Shown: positions 12,266-26,754, counted from the stretch's first letter. The stretch is 64,000 nt of DNA from Hemicentrotus pulcherrimus (GCA_003118195.1 BEXV01000592.1:94247-158246); one strand, 5' to 3'. Notes: generated by a model from the sequence alone, not told the origin. Made by a program: numbers and translations.

Positions 12266-13082
12266 TGGGATTTCCCAGGAGAGAAAGGGTAGGGTTAACA
12301 ATTTCTGAACCAAACCATGCACTAGATGTACATGTTTCAAAATGAAGAAAATGTGTATCACCTGGAGTCTTATATATGTATTATTTTGTATCTGAGAACT
12401 CATTATCGGTTGAATTACCATGGCAATTGAAACTAAGAGCTAGGTGTCTCATTCTAATATGATGAGACCTCACTGTGTACAGTTGCCGAGGAGAAGACAG
12501 CCCTTAGCAACCTAAACTGCATTTTAGCTCATATCAAGGTGTCAACTTTAGAGCACTATAACTTTTTTGTTAAAAAAGCAAAAAATTTGCAATTGGGATA
12601 TAATATCAAACATATTTGTAGGCAGGTTTCAAGACAATTTCTAGTCATAAGTCATCATTATTTTGTCATTAGAAGACATAGATGTTTTGTCACAATTCAT
12701 ATTTTTCCAAAAAACAGTTTAAAAAAAAAAAGTTGTTAGACTCAAGATTGTTATGCAATTCATCCCTAAACCTTATGAATGTGAGATAATCTTGTAGGAA
12801 ATTTGATTATCTTTCATATGATACCTCACACATGGTGAAATGAGGTTATGTTAAAAAATAATCTTCAAAAGAATTCAACAGCAATAATACTTTTACATGG
12901 CAGCTATTTGGAGAAATGGCCTTGCCTTTATTTTCAGCATCATATTTTCAAGGTAGTCCATCTATACTAAACAATGTTTTTTCAACACTCCATGTCTCAA
13001 GAACCTGCTTTGCCTCCTTGGTAATTCATGAACTGACTTCTACATCAGGATCGAAATAAGAACCTATATCTTGTTGCCTGTA

Positions 13083-13156
13083 TTATCTGCTCACTGCTGA
13101 GAGCCGGGGCATTTTTTACCTAGAGTTAATGCTCTTTCGGCTCTCAGCAGATGATT
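13083..13156. repeat. GAGCCAGAAGGG hairpin family, copy 7 (well paired)
   Basis: CTGCTGAGAGCCGGGGCATT and AATGCTCTTTCGGCTCTCAG (plus CAG) pair almost perfectly around a short loop. Confidence 0.75.
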
Positions 13157-13549
13157 ATAAATACTTCAACTCAGTCAAAAGTGGTATTTTTTTATCTTCT
13201 GAGTTCCATCAAACAAAAACTTTAGCTGGCTCTGTCTGTCTGGGTCAGGATTGGGAGATTAAACTTTCCAGAATGTTCATTTCCTTGCAGGAGTAAAGAA
13301 AATATAGGGGTTTATATCTCAATTTGCCAGATATGGATTTACTGTCAGTGGGAAGCATTTTGAATGGATGCGGTTATCGTGGTAGTAAGTTACATGGGAG
13401 GAAATTGCATTTAACATCATCCATCATCCTGGGGGTCTGGTTTCTAATGTTTTCTGAGATATGATGGATTGTTCCTGATATTCAGTATTTACCCTCTACA
13501 AAGAGATGATGTATTTGGATTTCTACTCTTCTTTGTTCCTTTCGACATC

Positions 13550-13645
13550 TACGCTCCTCTCCTCTTCCTCCCTCCTCTTCCTCCCTCCTCTTCCTCCCTC
13601 CTCCCTCCTCTTCCTCTTCCTCTTTCTTCTCTCTCTCTCTCTCAC
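13550..13645. repeat. CT-rich tract
   Basis: Imperfect CCTCCTCTT units run into (TC)n. Ser/Leu/Pro-rich ORFs here are artefacts of composition. Confidence 0.8.
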
Positions 13646-16600
13646 CGTTGCTCTCAAAATAAAGTTGAGAGTGGAAATTTTGCCGTCGAAAATAAATTGT
13701 TTAGGAATAGAACAAATTTGTATTACTATTATTTGTAGTGAACATTATGTTTTGTTTTTCACTATAATAATTTTTTTTCTTCTCTCAACATTCTGGGGGT
13801 GGGGGATTGTCTTTTCTTACTTTCTTTAAGAAATCAATACCGGTAAACAATTCAAGTACTTTCATGACCAACATGTTCAACATAACATCTAAAAATGTTA
13901 ATATCATGATATGGGCCAGGTTAATCTTCATCACAGGGGGTCCGGATTGAAATTTTAATTTTCTGTGTGCATGGGCGGCCTCCTGTTTACTTTTTACAAA
14001 TTATGGGGGTCCATAGTTGAAAATAATGGGGCCCATGGGCTGATCATGTGCTGATCATGGGGAGGTTTATCTATGTAAGTCTATGTGTATTTCTACTGAT
14101 GTATCAGAACTTTAATTAATGATACATTGTTTTACATCTGATTAAGCAATTTGATTAGCACTAATAGATTGATGAATCATACATAAAGATGTACTAAAAA
14201 CACACTTAATGTTGATTTTCATTTAATCAGATAGAAATCAGCATGTTGCTGCATTATACATGTACTAATATTGCCAGGATTCAATGAAATAATTAAATGC
14301 TCTTTGTCCTGCTACATGAATTTGCTCTGTGAGCTTCTTCCTTTTAAATAAGGCATTGAATTGAATAGAATTCCTCACATCTTGTTTGATTAAGATTTAA
14401 ATAATTGAAACACAGTTATTTGGCTGCACCATAGAGTAGGTTATTCACCCAACTCATGAATCTATGGACAGGTGCCCAATGTTAAGTAATGTCCTCTTTC
14501 TGAAATCATTTGTAGACATCGGACCATACTATGATAATAATCTCTCCATCCAGATGATCTTTTATTTGTGAGAGAGATCCATATTTTATTATTGATTGAA
14601 TCATCTTAAGAGTCTGTTACCACTGCCAGTTTTCAAGATTATTCTTATCCCTGGCTTGATCTGCCATCAGCCTGCTTCTTCACCTTTGCGTCTGCCAGTA
14701 AATACTTCTCGCTGAAGATGATCTTATAAGATAGTAAGAGGGTTGTTGAGGAGTAGTGTAAGGGAGCCTTATAAAAATTGACCAGCATACTTCTTATAAT
14801 GTGGGGTCAAATACGCAGGTACCAGCGGAAAGAGAATCTTCTCACTTGAAAATTGATACCAAGATTCACAAATTTGGTAAAGGTTTTTTGTTGTTATGGG
14901 GAGCATTTTGTGATGCAAGTTAGGAGTTCAGATTTGTCTAGTATCAAAACAGGGTTTAAACAATTAATATAATTCCATGTGTGTGTTTAACAAGTCATGA
15001 AAAACTCTTGAGACAAGAGAAATGAGTTTATTCTGTCGTTTATTACAGCTTGACCAAATCTCAGGATCAGTGTCTGAAGCTTCACAATAATACAGTATTT
15101 TCTGCAAGGAGCACTGCCAGTGGATGTCTTCAACATTGTTTTGCAAAAATACATCAAGAAGAAGAAATACTCAACCACTTTTGGCAAATTTGATATCATT
15201 TGTTTCTTCCTATTGGAAATATGCTTGTCCATTGTTTATGGGCCACCCTTTATAGGGAAATGGGACATATGCCCCTATCCTCTCCCTGGACTGTCTACTG
15301 ACCTACATGTAGCTCCTATGAACTACAGGAAAGGGTGCAGAGTGTGAGCATAATTGTGTTTATTGATTACACTGTTTATTAATCAACATCATTAAAGACG
15401 GGTGGGCTGAATTGAAGATTTTCTTACAAAGGATAACATAGCATGAATAAGGTACAAAATATAAGACACATACATGTAAATGCTGATAATATATATTCAT
15501 AGTAATACATTTATTACATAAATTAGAGAGAAAATTTATAAAGTAATGATGATTGATTTTTTTTTCTTTCTCTCTTATTTATTTGTTATTTGTTGATCAT
15601 CAACGAAACAGAGTTAATTCTTTTGTCAATTTTGTTTGTTGTTATAGCAGGCAGCCAGTGAAAACATTAATTTAATCAAATTATGGAAATGCAAGCATTA
15701 CTTTCAACAAACAGAACCTTGTTATTCCTAGCTCATTTTTCCTGATTGAGGTGTCATTTGAAAGGGCAGAAAAAGAACTCTGTAGAAATGTGATTTTCTC
15801 TTTGAAATGCAGATACCGTCTGCCAAATGACTTTTTGGTTTCCTTTCTTCAAATTGATTTTAATCACTCATGCATGAAATATGCATCATATGAGTTGCAT
15901 CATATGAAAGAGGAGGATCTAATCTTTACAAATATGTGTCATTAATTATAATTGTGATTAAGTTATGATAAAACATCGATAAATCTTCGTATCTTTTTTC
16001 TGGGACGCACTGTATAGCAGTAATGGCCATCTTGCACTTTGCAGGCAGCCAACAATGTACCTTGTTTCTGCCCTATCTTTACTGACCCATTGAAGCCTGG
16101 AAGCGTATCTATCCAGATTACCAATCATTATTTAAGGTGTTAGGTTTCAGAGAAACTTTAAAAAAAAACATGGAGTGATATTAATATTTATGTTAGCATT
16201 GATTTCAGGACTGGAAGCAATGTTTTGCATATTTATCATAAGAGAGGCCTGATGTCATATGCTTGGAGTTGAAAAGGAAAGAATTTTTACTTCCTTGTCG
16301 TTCTTTATCAATCAATATGTGTTTTTTTTTACAAATGTTTAAAATGGCCTTAAACATATGCAAAGTTAATTTGGGATGAGTTTGACCATTCTAAATTTTG
16401 CATGGACATACTCGTACGCAAGCATTTGATATGTTGATATGCTGCGCAATAATTTGGAGAGGCATAAATAAGAAATACATGTATGATTTTGTTACGCCAT
16501 TGGGCTATAGAGATATAAGAGATACAGGCTGTATGCACAATTCACCTAATGGTGCTTTGGATGACATCAAATTATGCAAATGACTATGACAAGTGTGTCC

Positions 16601-16984
16601 AGTCCTCTTTAGTGTCTACCATTGTGCTAACTTTGGAAAAAGGAAAATGCTATCTGTTCCCCAAGAAATTTTCTGAAAGAATAAAATGAATTCTGATGAA
16701 TATAAGAAGTGATATGTACATTTCTATATACCACGTAACAAAAATGAAATGAAACATGAATGAGAATGAGTTATCATAAGTATACTTTAAAAACCATAGG
16801 CTCAAAATAAAATGCAAAATCTTTTTTTTTTTTNTCCTATTTTACATAAAGATCAGGAATTTCTGTTTGGATGTTACAATAATGATCGGCAAATTTATCT
16901 GAGAAGTTTTTTTTTTTAAATCCCTGTCACCTGGCACTGTCCAGGCTGACGCTTACCCGTGCCAGGTAGAGCCCCGGCCACCAG
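13646..16984. other. gene-free DNA
   Basis: Mostly unique-looking AT-rich sequence. A small G-rich patch at 13930-14070 (GGGGGTCC, GGGGCCCATGGGC) may be a repeat remnant. Confidence 0.45.
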
Positions 16985-17430
16985 CATGGTACCGTGGGTA
17001 AAAACTATTTCCAGCTCAGTCAACTCACCACTCAGACACTGGGACAAATTGTCCAAATTTCTGTTGGACTCGGAGGTAAAGTCATCTTTGGTTTTTAAAA
17101 TTGCATTTTTTACTATTACTATTATAACCATAAAATACTGTAGTAGAATGGTGGTGGCAATTTTTTTGTTGTTGTTGCCACCACCATACATACTACAGTA
17201 GAAATATCCCAGGTCCGTCTCCAAAAACTCGCACTAATTTACTTCGAGTTGCAGGTGAAGGCGCCGATTTATTAATAATAATAATAATAATAATAGTAGG
17301 CAATGCTGTTTTAAAAACCAAAGATGACTTTACCTCCGAGTCCAAACAGAAATCCGGACATTTGGTCCCAGTTTCTGAGTGGTGGGTTGACAGTGTGATT
17401 GAGCTGGAAATATTTTTACCCATGGTACCA
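16985..17430. mobile_element. large inverted repeat with a second hairpin nested in its loop
   Basis: Arms 16988-17105 and 17304-17430 are about 85 percent complementary, sharing TTTCCAGCTCA, CCACTCAGA and GGACTCGGAGGTAAAGTCAT on the left arm. The loop contains another hairpin: TACTGTAGTAG with AATGGTGGTGGCAA (17136-17160) against TTGCCACCACCAT with ACATACTACAGTA (17175-17200). An (AAT)n tract lies at 17270-17294. ORFs on the minus strand here are mirror translations of the arms. It is probably a foldback/MITE-type element. Confidence 0.75.
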
Positions 17431-20400
17431 AGCATTCGACTACTCATCACAGCCCTAATGAATAAATACCCTTTGCAAAGTATGTCAGTTAACTTTCCTT
17501 CTCCTACATGTATATATCTTTTTAGAAATAACTTTCTGTGCCAAAGATAATTGTTGTGGGCCAGAGTGTTATTTTCCCATTTATCCTTGATTTTTGCAAA
17601 TTTAGAAGACAACAAATTGAATTGTGTCTGAAGTACAGATTGATCCCTATTTTTCTCCATTTGTCTAGTCAGGATAATTGATCTACCGGTACATGGAAAT
17701 AATATGAATAAATTGCAGGAGCACTTCAGACTTCTTCTTTTCCATAGACCAATCTATATTATATAGTTGACAGTAAAATGACGCAAGCACTCTATCAACA
17801 TGACTTCAAGTAGTGTATCTATATTTTTCTATTGCTTGCTTTGTCTGCATATAATGAATTATGCACACGCTACAGCCCTGGTCCAATATGATTAGTCTAC
17901 CAGTAATTGGTCACAAAAGTGTTCAGTATTTGTAGTAGGAGAAGATCATTTTGCTTTCCTTACCTATCTATTTCATAGTTACCATTCTAATGACAATGAG
18001 GATTGGGGTTTCCCAGCTGTTGCCCGGGCAACAGAGGTTCAAAGAACTTTTTCAGCTACTGGGAGCAATCCTCATCGGCATAATTTATTTATTTTATCTT
18101 CAGGCAAGTTTATTTCTGATATAATCTGTGCATAGAAATTACTGTTCTGCTGTTGTTAATGTATGAACAAACAAAAAAATTGAAAAATTGTGCTCTTCAG
18201 ACAGTATAAAGATAAAGCTAGAAAATACAAATGTTCAGACTTACTTTGACTATGTAGTAATCATATACACTCAGCATAAGAAGAAAGAGGACGCTATTTA
18301 TTGTTAAGGTTTCAAATAAATATCAAGAATAAAATTATATTTCATATTAAAACCAAAAAATAAACATAAAATAGATTTCCTTAAGGTGAAATGCAATAGG
18401 AATCATACCATTCATGCATGAGTGAGCATAGTCATTTAACAATGAATGGGTCTCTGAAAGTAAATTGGGGCATTTGGCCATTCCAATTTTAATGAGCATT
18501 GGAGGTATATTTAATTGAGCATTGGAGGTATATTTCATTGAGCATTGAAAGTATATTTTATTTTATTTTATTGCAGTTTATTTGCAAATTTTGAACAATA
18601 TAGAATGTCCAACTTTTTTCTTCTGGCTGAATTTATGTTCATCACTATAATTTGTCCCCTTTCGTAACAGCCTCCACAAGCAAACTTAGGGCCCATTTGG
18701 TGAGATGTGTTGTTGGACTAATGAAGAAGGGAGGTAGAGAGGTGCAGAAAGAGACATGCATTCAATATTTGATGAGGCAGACCATCTCACTTAATGGGAT
18801 GTTATTACCTTCCTCAAATCCTCAGTTAAGAAACATTGGCTTTCAAAGAAAAGGCAATCAAACCCAAAGACTTCTTCTTCAGTTAGTCTTGCTTCTACAC
18901 CCTGAAAAATAAAGGACCATCTTGAGATGGTCTAGTGTTGTAAGTATTTCAGTCATCTGCAAATGATTTCACGCAAAATGAGTCATCACAAGTACCCACT
19001 AAGAAATTATTATATATAGGAATTTTCCATTTATTTTATTTTATAATTATCATCTTTTTGGAGCTAGAGAAGAATTAAAGAAACAAAACAGTAAAAGTTT
19101 CACCATTAGGCCCATTAACATTACAAGAAAACCTATTTTTAGTATTTTTAGTGAGTTGTGTGCATACTGTATGCGCCATTTATCACTGCTCTTCTGGCAA
19201 CAGCACGAAGCAAGGAAAGTCACATAACCAAAACATGGAATAGCTCACTTACCCTGCAAAAAAAACAACACTCCAGAGGTTGGTTTAGCGATTTAAGTTT
19301 GTCGTAATGTTTATGGGTAGTTACCTAGCAACTTATGACAAAACTCCGGAATGTGAGAAAAACCAATGGCTTTGTCTGCAATGAAATTGCAGCTTTTATG
19401 AGAGAAAAATAAAGTTACGGAATTCTTAAGTTTCACTTTTTTCTTCTTCATGGAACAGTGTTATGTATCACGTAGGCTGCAAATTAGTGATTTGATGATG
19501 TCATCCCCTTAATATTCCCATATATTTTGTTTATGATATTTTAGGTTTTTCCTTTTTTTAAACACACCTTCATACATGTTTCTTTATAATATAATAAATT
19601 ACAGTAATGAAATGTTGTATATTCCATCAGGTTTCAAGCCATGTTTTACATTCCTATCGCAGAAAAGTGATACTTTGTTAAATGTACATACAAAATAATC
19701 CAAGAAAAGTGAGGAAATGATGTCAACAATTTGCTAATATGATACAACCCATCGCTGTTTCATGAAATTACGTGAAACTTCAAAATTCCATAACTTTCTT
19801 GTTTTTCATCTGATTTTGTTGAGAATTTAACTCATTTTGATTGTTAGACTGTTCACTATTCACTATCTGCAAGTAAACATTAAATAAAGCCAACTCAGCT
19901 GACATTTTTTTCACAAAGTGTAATTGTGTAAGAAGTCATCTTTTCTTTCAGTTTGATATTTTCTTCACTTTCCACTCAACCATGGCCATATCAATTCCAC
20001 CTTTGAAAGCTGTTTTTCCACATTATTAGGAGAGAGGAATTGAGGTTGGAGAGGAATTAACACCTTAATTCCTCTCTTAACAGCTTTTCATGCAGGTCTA
20101 GGATTTTCACTCAGAAAAGTGCTTCTATCCTTTAGGCGTATGTAAAGTAATGCTAGATACGTCTTGATTCTAATGGTTGTCTCCTGAGACTAGCTAGCTT
20201 CCTGGAGTAATTGAGGCTTTCCATATATACAACACATAATCCTGCACTTAGATTGTCTTTAAGGTGCTTAAAATTGCCTGGACATTGTTGGAATGGCCAC
20301 TCCACCTTAAATCACAGTGCAGCCACATTGCATCGCTGCCTCAACCTTACCTTTTCATTTCATTTGTATTTTTTTGTCATGTGAGTATTGTTGCCCAAAA

Positions 20401-21777
20401 TGATGATTCAATGCAGTTGCCTCTTGTCCCGTGAGATCCTCTTCAAGATAATATGAAACCTTGATTATTTTCCTGAATGAATTATTTATGTTTACTACAT
20501 GTAGTGAAATGTCCAAGATTAGCGCTGAGATGAAAATGGTTTTGCATGATTTCCATTTGCATTATTTTATTTGTGTGAGGAGAACATGGAAATCAGTTTT
20601 AGTCAGCATGAAAAAATACCATAATCAGAGCGCTGCAAGAAAACCATAGCTATCTGTCGTCTGAATGTCCTGATAACGATCAGGTATTATACATCAAACA
20701 TTGGTGAGTAATCAGTATTCATTAGAATATTTCTGGTACCAAGCAACCACATATTGGTTGATTTTGCTTGATGTTCCCAGCATTTTGCATCTGTAAATGG
20801 AAGGTCAACTATTGTCATTGTAGATACACAAACAGTATGTGTCATCATCCACTTCAAGAGCGTTGAATGCTAAAAGGGGCATCGTCTTTGACACCTCTTT
20901 ATACAAATGTTACATGACAGTATAGTAGCTATATTACTGATTCATCTCAACATGGACAACACAGGAATAGCTTATTACTCATGTGGCCTCTTCAAACAAG
21001 AACTGATATACAGTATGTATCACTTTGTGTCCCTCCTACGTTTTGCATGGTTTTTTCTTCATGTGCTGCTAATGGTGACAGCCTTGGTGAATGAATTCTT
21101 TCTCTTGCCATTAAGCTTTTTAGTTTGTAAGATGTAGCCGCTGACACAAGAGCTATCAACCCCTATATTCACTTTTCATTAAAGTCTAGGAAGTTTTATT
21201 TTTCCTCAGAATTCAGTTTTCTTAGCACCCTCTTTAAATTTTCAATATTAAAAAAAAAAAAAAAAAAAACTATTTGTTTCTTACATTCTTTTAGGGGCTG
21301 CACATTCATAATATTTTTTAAAATCTGCGACGCATGTTTTTACTAAAGAGTGTAGTGAGATTTGGAAAACCCATCAAATTTGTACATAGTACACACCGTT
21401 CCTTTCATGTTCTCATGTAGTTCCTGCTATGGTTTTGTAATGTTACATGTAAATGATATCATTTTTGTAAGTACCTGACTTTGGTTCATTACTTATATCA
21501 ACATGTCACTTTTTCTGAAAATAGATTTTGACATTTTGACAAACGAGAATCCCAATTGTCACTCATCAACACATTGGCATCCCTAGTTCAGTTTGAAGTG
21601 TGTGTCCATTCAAATTTGCTGACAGTGGTCATTACAATAGTAATGATAACACCCTTTAGCTCTTTAGTGATGTCCAATCATATAAAAGCATGGGAATTTT
21701 TAGATGATCACTAGCCATGCATTATTAAACAAACAATTATGTTATGTAGAAATAGATGCTCTGTTGATTATTCATGC
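17431..21777. other. gene-free DNA
   Basis: Includes the 23-bp triplication, a diverged fragment similar to the AAGTCCAC MITE arm near 19770-19840 and an A18 run near 21250. No exon was recognised. Confidence 0.45.
18493..18561. repeat. 23-bp tandem triplication
   Basis: TGAGCATTGGAGGTATATTT plus three bases repeats three times, the last with two changes. Confidence 0.85.
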
Positions 21778-21860
21778 CATTATCTGTTTGAAGCCAGATA
21801 GGATGTTGACTTATATCTGTAACATAAAGTTGAGGCTCTTCTAGCTTTGAACAGATAATG
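21778..21860. repeat. GAGCCAGAAGGG hairpin family, copy 8
   Basis: CATTATCTGTTTGAAGCCAG and TCTAGCTTTGAACAGATAAT (plus G) give perfect outer ends, with diverged inner arms. This copy defines the outer boundary CATTATCTGTT. Confidence 0.75.
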
Positions 21861-23593
21861 TGAAATTATACAATTTTCTTTTAAGTGGTGTAAAACGTCC
21901 TTTGATAAAGGGACCTGACTTCACCCTTGCCTTGTTGTGAGCCTCATGAACCATTGAAATATTACTCTCATATTGTATACCATCATGCGAGGGACAGGCA
22001 TCCATTTCAGTAAACATATCTCATCAATCGTTTCTAGATGTGCCCTACCCTTGCAAGTTCATGTACAAGGACTGCCATTCATCAATTAAAGGGGGATTTT
22101 TTTTTTTACTTCTGGAGATAAAAGATAAGGTTGAGTACTGGTCTTGAAATGAAATTGTGAAATAATCTGTTTGGAGGCCATGGGGAAAGGTTGATTATGT
22201 AGTATACATATAATCATTGATGTATACTGTAAGGTTTTTTGAATTATCAAAATGATAAGAAAATTTACTACATCTTGCTCAAAATCACTCACATGTGGCA
22301 TGAATGTTTGGTCCAAACTTTCAACTATCTTTTAATCATATTTTGAAAATGAAGGCATTTAAAGAGCAATGCTTTTGGCTGGAAATTGTTATGATGATAT
22401 TATTTCCAAACTCATACAAAGAATTAGAAAGCTCACACATTATTCTTTATGTTCACTTGAACTCAATGAACTTTTTTTTGAAATCTAACATGCAGTAAAT
22501 TAGAATTTTGATATTATTTTCTAGGCTTCTACTTGCTCTTGCCCATCACACATCCAAATATCTTATTTTTAGTACCAAATGTGTAACAATATTTATACAT
22601 GTTTTTTCACAATGATCCACATTTGAAATTGTCAGAAAATAAAGTACACACACATATACAACGCTGGTATGCACAGCGCAGCCATGCACCCTAAATAGAA
22701 CGGAAGCAACTTTGTCACTAAAATTATCCCAGAGTGCATTTGAAATTAGGCCTGAATGTTACACAGGTAACATCTTTAATATACTGGCAATAGCAGGATT
22801 TGCAGCCACTTTCTCTAATTGTTGTTTTGAATTACCAGAATGAAGGAAAACAGTACATTTCTTTAAGTAAATACTGTTTGAGCTTGTATTGCACGAGGTA
22901 GAGCATGATCTTTTTCGTATTGTTGATTTATAGCACCTCAATGGATTTATGCACATTTCGAACACATAATTGTCTATCTTATACTTGAAAATAGTGAATA
23001 GTGCCATAATCATTATATTATTAAATCTCACTACAAAGGCTACCAAACTGATAATTTGTTTTCACAATTGATGGGATGCCTCAAGTTTATGATGCAAGCT
23101 TTTGCAATGGTGAATGACTTTGCACCATGGTTGTTGCAGGACAAATCATGAAATATATGACATTCTGCTCCTTTGCAATATGTGTGTAGTACATGCTACC
23201 AAAGAAGATGTCCCAAGAGTAAACGTTGAAGCAAAAAGAGTTCATTTAATTTCACTTCTCCCTGAACAACACACCATCTGAAACCCCTCCAAGTGTATAG
23301 TTGTCCAGAGTGATAAATTAAGACTTCTTTCTCCTAGGGTATATTCTTTAGGCTCTATTTGGTGAGTGAGTGAGTTTAGCTGATGGCTGCATCCAAAATG
23401 GACCCATGACGATAAAATAGTTGATTGAATGTACAGTGCGTGCCGAGTTGTGATGAGTTCTGAAATCTACCAAAGCCCATTAAAGCGCTCTGGGATGTCC
23501 TTCACAAATGGCCATTTTGATCTTTCCAATAAATATTTGAAATGCTGCATGTCTTTCAGGCTTCATTTCCTCTTGCTCTCCTGTTCTGTGTTA

Positions 23594-23956
23594 TTTTCTG
23601 CTGTGAGCCAGAAAGGCATTAACTCTGCATGGAAGGATAGGAGTTAACATTCTATTTTCACCTTTACTTTTACTATCCTCTGTTCCTTCTTTTATTCTTC
23701 TCTCCGTGTTCTTTTCACTTTCTTTCTCTTTCTTTCTCCTCTCAATGTTTTCATTTCTATCTTATTACATGTACTCTCTTACTAATTCTCTCCTTCCTGC
23801 TCATCATCCATTTCCCCCTTCTTTGTCTGTCTTATGATCTCAATTTTCTTTTCTTTACCCCCCCCCCTCTATCACACCCTTTTTTAAAAACCTGGGCATT
23901 AACTCTGTGTTTAATGTGTACGAGTTAACATCATTCTGGCTCTCAACAGACAATAT
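23594..23956. repeat. GAGCCAGAAGGG hairpin family, copy 9, with pyrimidine-rich interior
   Basis: The left part TTCTGCTGTGAGCCAGAAAG with GCATTAACTCTGC lies at 23594-23653. A second GGCATTAACTCTGTG is followed by GAGTTAACATCATTCTGGCT and CTCAACAGACAAT at 23893-23956. Between them lie about 230 bases of C/T-rich DNA. Confidence 0.65.
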
Positions 23957-24389
23957 ATACTCTTTATTAACTATTGTATTCATTCCTCACTGTATATCAC
24001 ATTTGGTCCTTTTTCCATCAATATTATATTTTCTTGCCTTTGATTATCATATATTGCAATCTCCCATTCCTATTCTTGATATATTTGGCATTGTCCATTC
24101 CTTATCAATTCACATATCTACATTTCTACTCCTTAGTCAGATTCTCTGATTAAGATTCTCCTTGACTTCTTGGCATCCCTAGCAGATACTTACATAAGGC
24201 TAAAAAATGAAACAACTTTAGGGAAAAATCAATCTTATGAAGTGACACCCCTTTCCAATTTTTGGTATTCCATTAAAACTGTCAGAAACAATTCATTTTT
24301 TTCACTGATCACATATTTTCTGAACTATTTACCTTTTATCTTCTAATTTATGACTTACAACATAACACTTTTTTTCATTTCAAACCTTT

Positions 24390-24510
24390 AAAGAAGAAGT
24401 CCACCCTGATATTAACTTGGGTATCTATAATAGACGCAACAACAAAATGAGATAAACGGGTCAGTAAAAGTTTGAGTAAAAAGTGATTTAGAAAAAGAAA
24501 GTAATTAACT
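24390..24510 (+). mobile_element. diverged end of the AAGTCCAC MITE family
   Basis: TTAAAGAAGAAGTCCACCC followed by AAAAGTTTGAGTAAAAAGTG parallels the left arm of the element at 7392. No matching right arm was identified. Confidence 0.5.
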
Positions 24511-25312
24511 ATTGCGATCAATCAAACACAAATTAGCAACTCTGTGATGTATCTTGTCATGAATTAAAATGTTAAAACTTCAAAAAATGTACATTTTGCC
24601 TCAAGAAAATTTTCAATCATACATTCACCTGAAATATAATTATTGTGAAAAAGTTTTTATACAACCTCTTTATAAAATAAATCTATTCCAGGTTGACAAA
24701 TTGGTGAAACTGAAGTGCCTAATTATGTCCTCTTTGTGCTTGTTATATTTGTATTTGAGAAGACAGGTGACGTGATTGTCTATGAACTGGTATGACATTT
24801 GATCTTTGGATCTAAAAGAAGCCCTTAGGGTGTCATGCATCAGTGTCTAACAGTCTGTGATTAAGTGAAATCTTGATGAACTGTAACATGCTTCATATTC
24901 AACTCTTAAATGTTGTGCTCCCTACCTTCAGACCGGCGTACATTCACATCTTAGGTATATCCTTGTCTGCTATCTTCTGGAGATATGAACACATTACTTC
25001 CACTAGATTTGGTGTGCAGCATAGTGTGTCATATGACGGGAATAGATATTTCTGTGTAATCCTGTAAATGTGTACAGTAACTTATTCAAAGTGCAGTATG
25101 TAGTATTATCTGCATTTATTTAGTTCTGTAGTGATTTACAAATCCTGTTTATTCTCATTGTAGTACCCAGTGAAGTTTGCTTAACCACACACTTCTCCAG
25201 CACATATTTTACTTCCAGCTTAGCAAGATGCACTCTTTACAAGCTTCTCATACATTGTTATATTATGTATGTTACTTCAATGTATTTTGCTCGTCACTTA
25301 CCCCTGTCTGTA

Positions 25313-25475
25313 TCTCTTCCGTTCTTTTTTCTTCTTCCTCTATCTCCCTGTCACGTTTCCTGTCTCTTTGTCTGACTTTCATTTCTCTCTTTTGTTCATC
25401 TCTCTCTCTTTCTTTCTGTCCCTCTCTATCTCCCTCCCTCTCCCTACCCCCTCACTCTCTTTACCTAAATTTCTA
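25313..25475. repeat. C/T-rich low-complexity tract
   Basis: The tract is almost pure pyrimidine with TCTCTC and TTTC motifs; the overlapping frames are not genes. Confidence 0.75.
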
Positions 25476-26754
25476 TCTATATTTCTTTATCTATATTTTA
25501 CTGCCACTTACTGTGTCTACTTCTCTCCATCTCATTTTGTCTTGGTCAGAACATATTTGCTATACCATCAACAGTATCTCATTACCCATGTTGCTTACTT
25601 ATATGCAGTAGAACAGTAGTGGTGTTGTGGAGGGATGAATTTTCAAAGAGATCTTTATATAAAACTGAGTGGGCGCATGAGTGGGTTGGAGTCTTAAAAG
25701 GTATGAATACTAATGATAGTTTTAGTATGTTTATAGTCAACAGTGTACTGAGAACTCTGACGTAGACAGATATATATGAGATTTAAAGTTTAGAGCATTG
25801 GGAAGAGACTTCACTTCCAGTAATATAAAGATACCATTTAGAGGGTAAATTGCAAGTGGCAACTAGCTGGTTTAATTTGAGAGTTCAGAAAAGTTGGTGA
25901 ACTCTTTAAATTTGTAATGGATCAAGCAATAATTTGCAACTCAATGACTTCTCTTGCAAACATTTTTTCCATTTTTCCATTGTTTCACTCTTAGAATTAT
26001 CAAACCACTTTTAATATCCTAAGTTGTTAGTGGAGAAACAGATATTTTCATCTATAAGGTCTTTTGTGACAACATGCATTCAATAACATAAAGATTCATA
26101 AATTCATCATTTTCCCCATTTTTACAGAAGTAAATAATTGAATCGATCTAGATATAAATTAGTTACTTTTGTGAAAATGGGGAAATTTATGATGATTTTT
26201 TGTACAGACTAGAGTACATTTGTACATCTAGAGTAACATATTACATATTTGTCCTGTTTCCTAGTGAATGCATGCATGTTTACACTATTACAGCTATATT
26301 TGATTCTATTCCTCATTTCTACAAACAAAGCTGATATGAGTGATTGAAAACTGCAATAAATAGTGCAGACTTGCAATCTCCCACATCATGACTTTAATTC
26401 CAATTTCCATCCATTTTCATTTCAGTCTTAATGGTCGGCAAATCTATGGGGCACAAAGGGTGTACAGGTGTTTAACCCAGCTGCACATGCTAGCTGTCTT
26501 ACGTCACATTGCGTAAAGTTACCCCTTGAGATCATACTTTCACATTGTCTGCGATGCAAATAAGAGAATGAGCTTTGAATTGTCAGCTTGGAAAAAAGGG
26601 GTGCATGAAAACCTTTTGAAAAAGTTGTTTTAACTCGACCACATTCAAATTTTGTCATTTTTGTTTTAAGGGTATATACTTAAAAAAAGGAAATTACAAA
26701 ACATTTCCCATCGTCATATCCCCAAATTGTCTTCTAAATGTTGGCACTCATGTA

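Noticed and set aside
16916..17660. 102- and 155-codon minus-strand frames sharing a peptide
   Set aside because: They share sequence because they read the two arms of an inverted repeat.
18652..18912. 86-codon frame with a basic, Lys/Arg-rich start (SKLRAHL...GLMKKGG) after a CAG acceptor-like site
   Set aside because: A weak hint of transposase-like or DNA-binding composition, but there is no recognisable motif, no donor in phase and no continuation.
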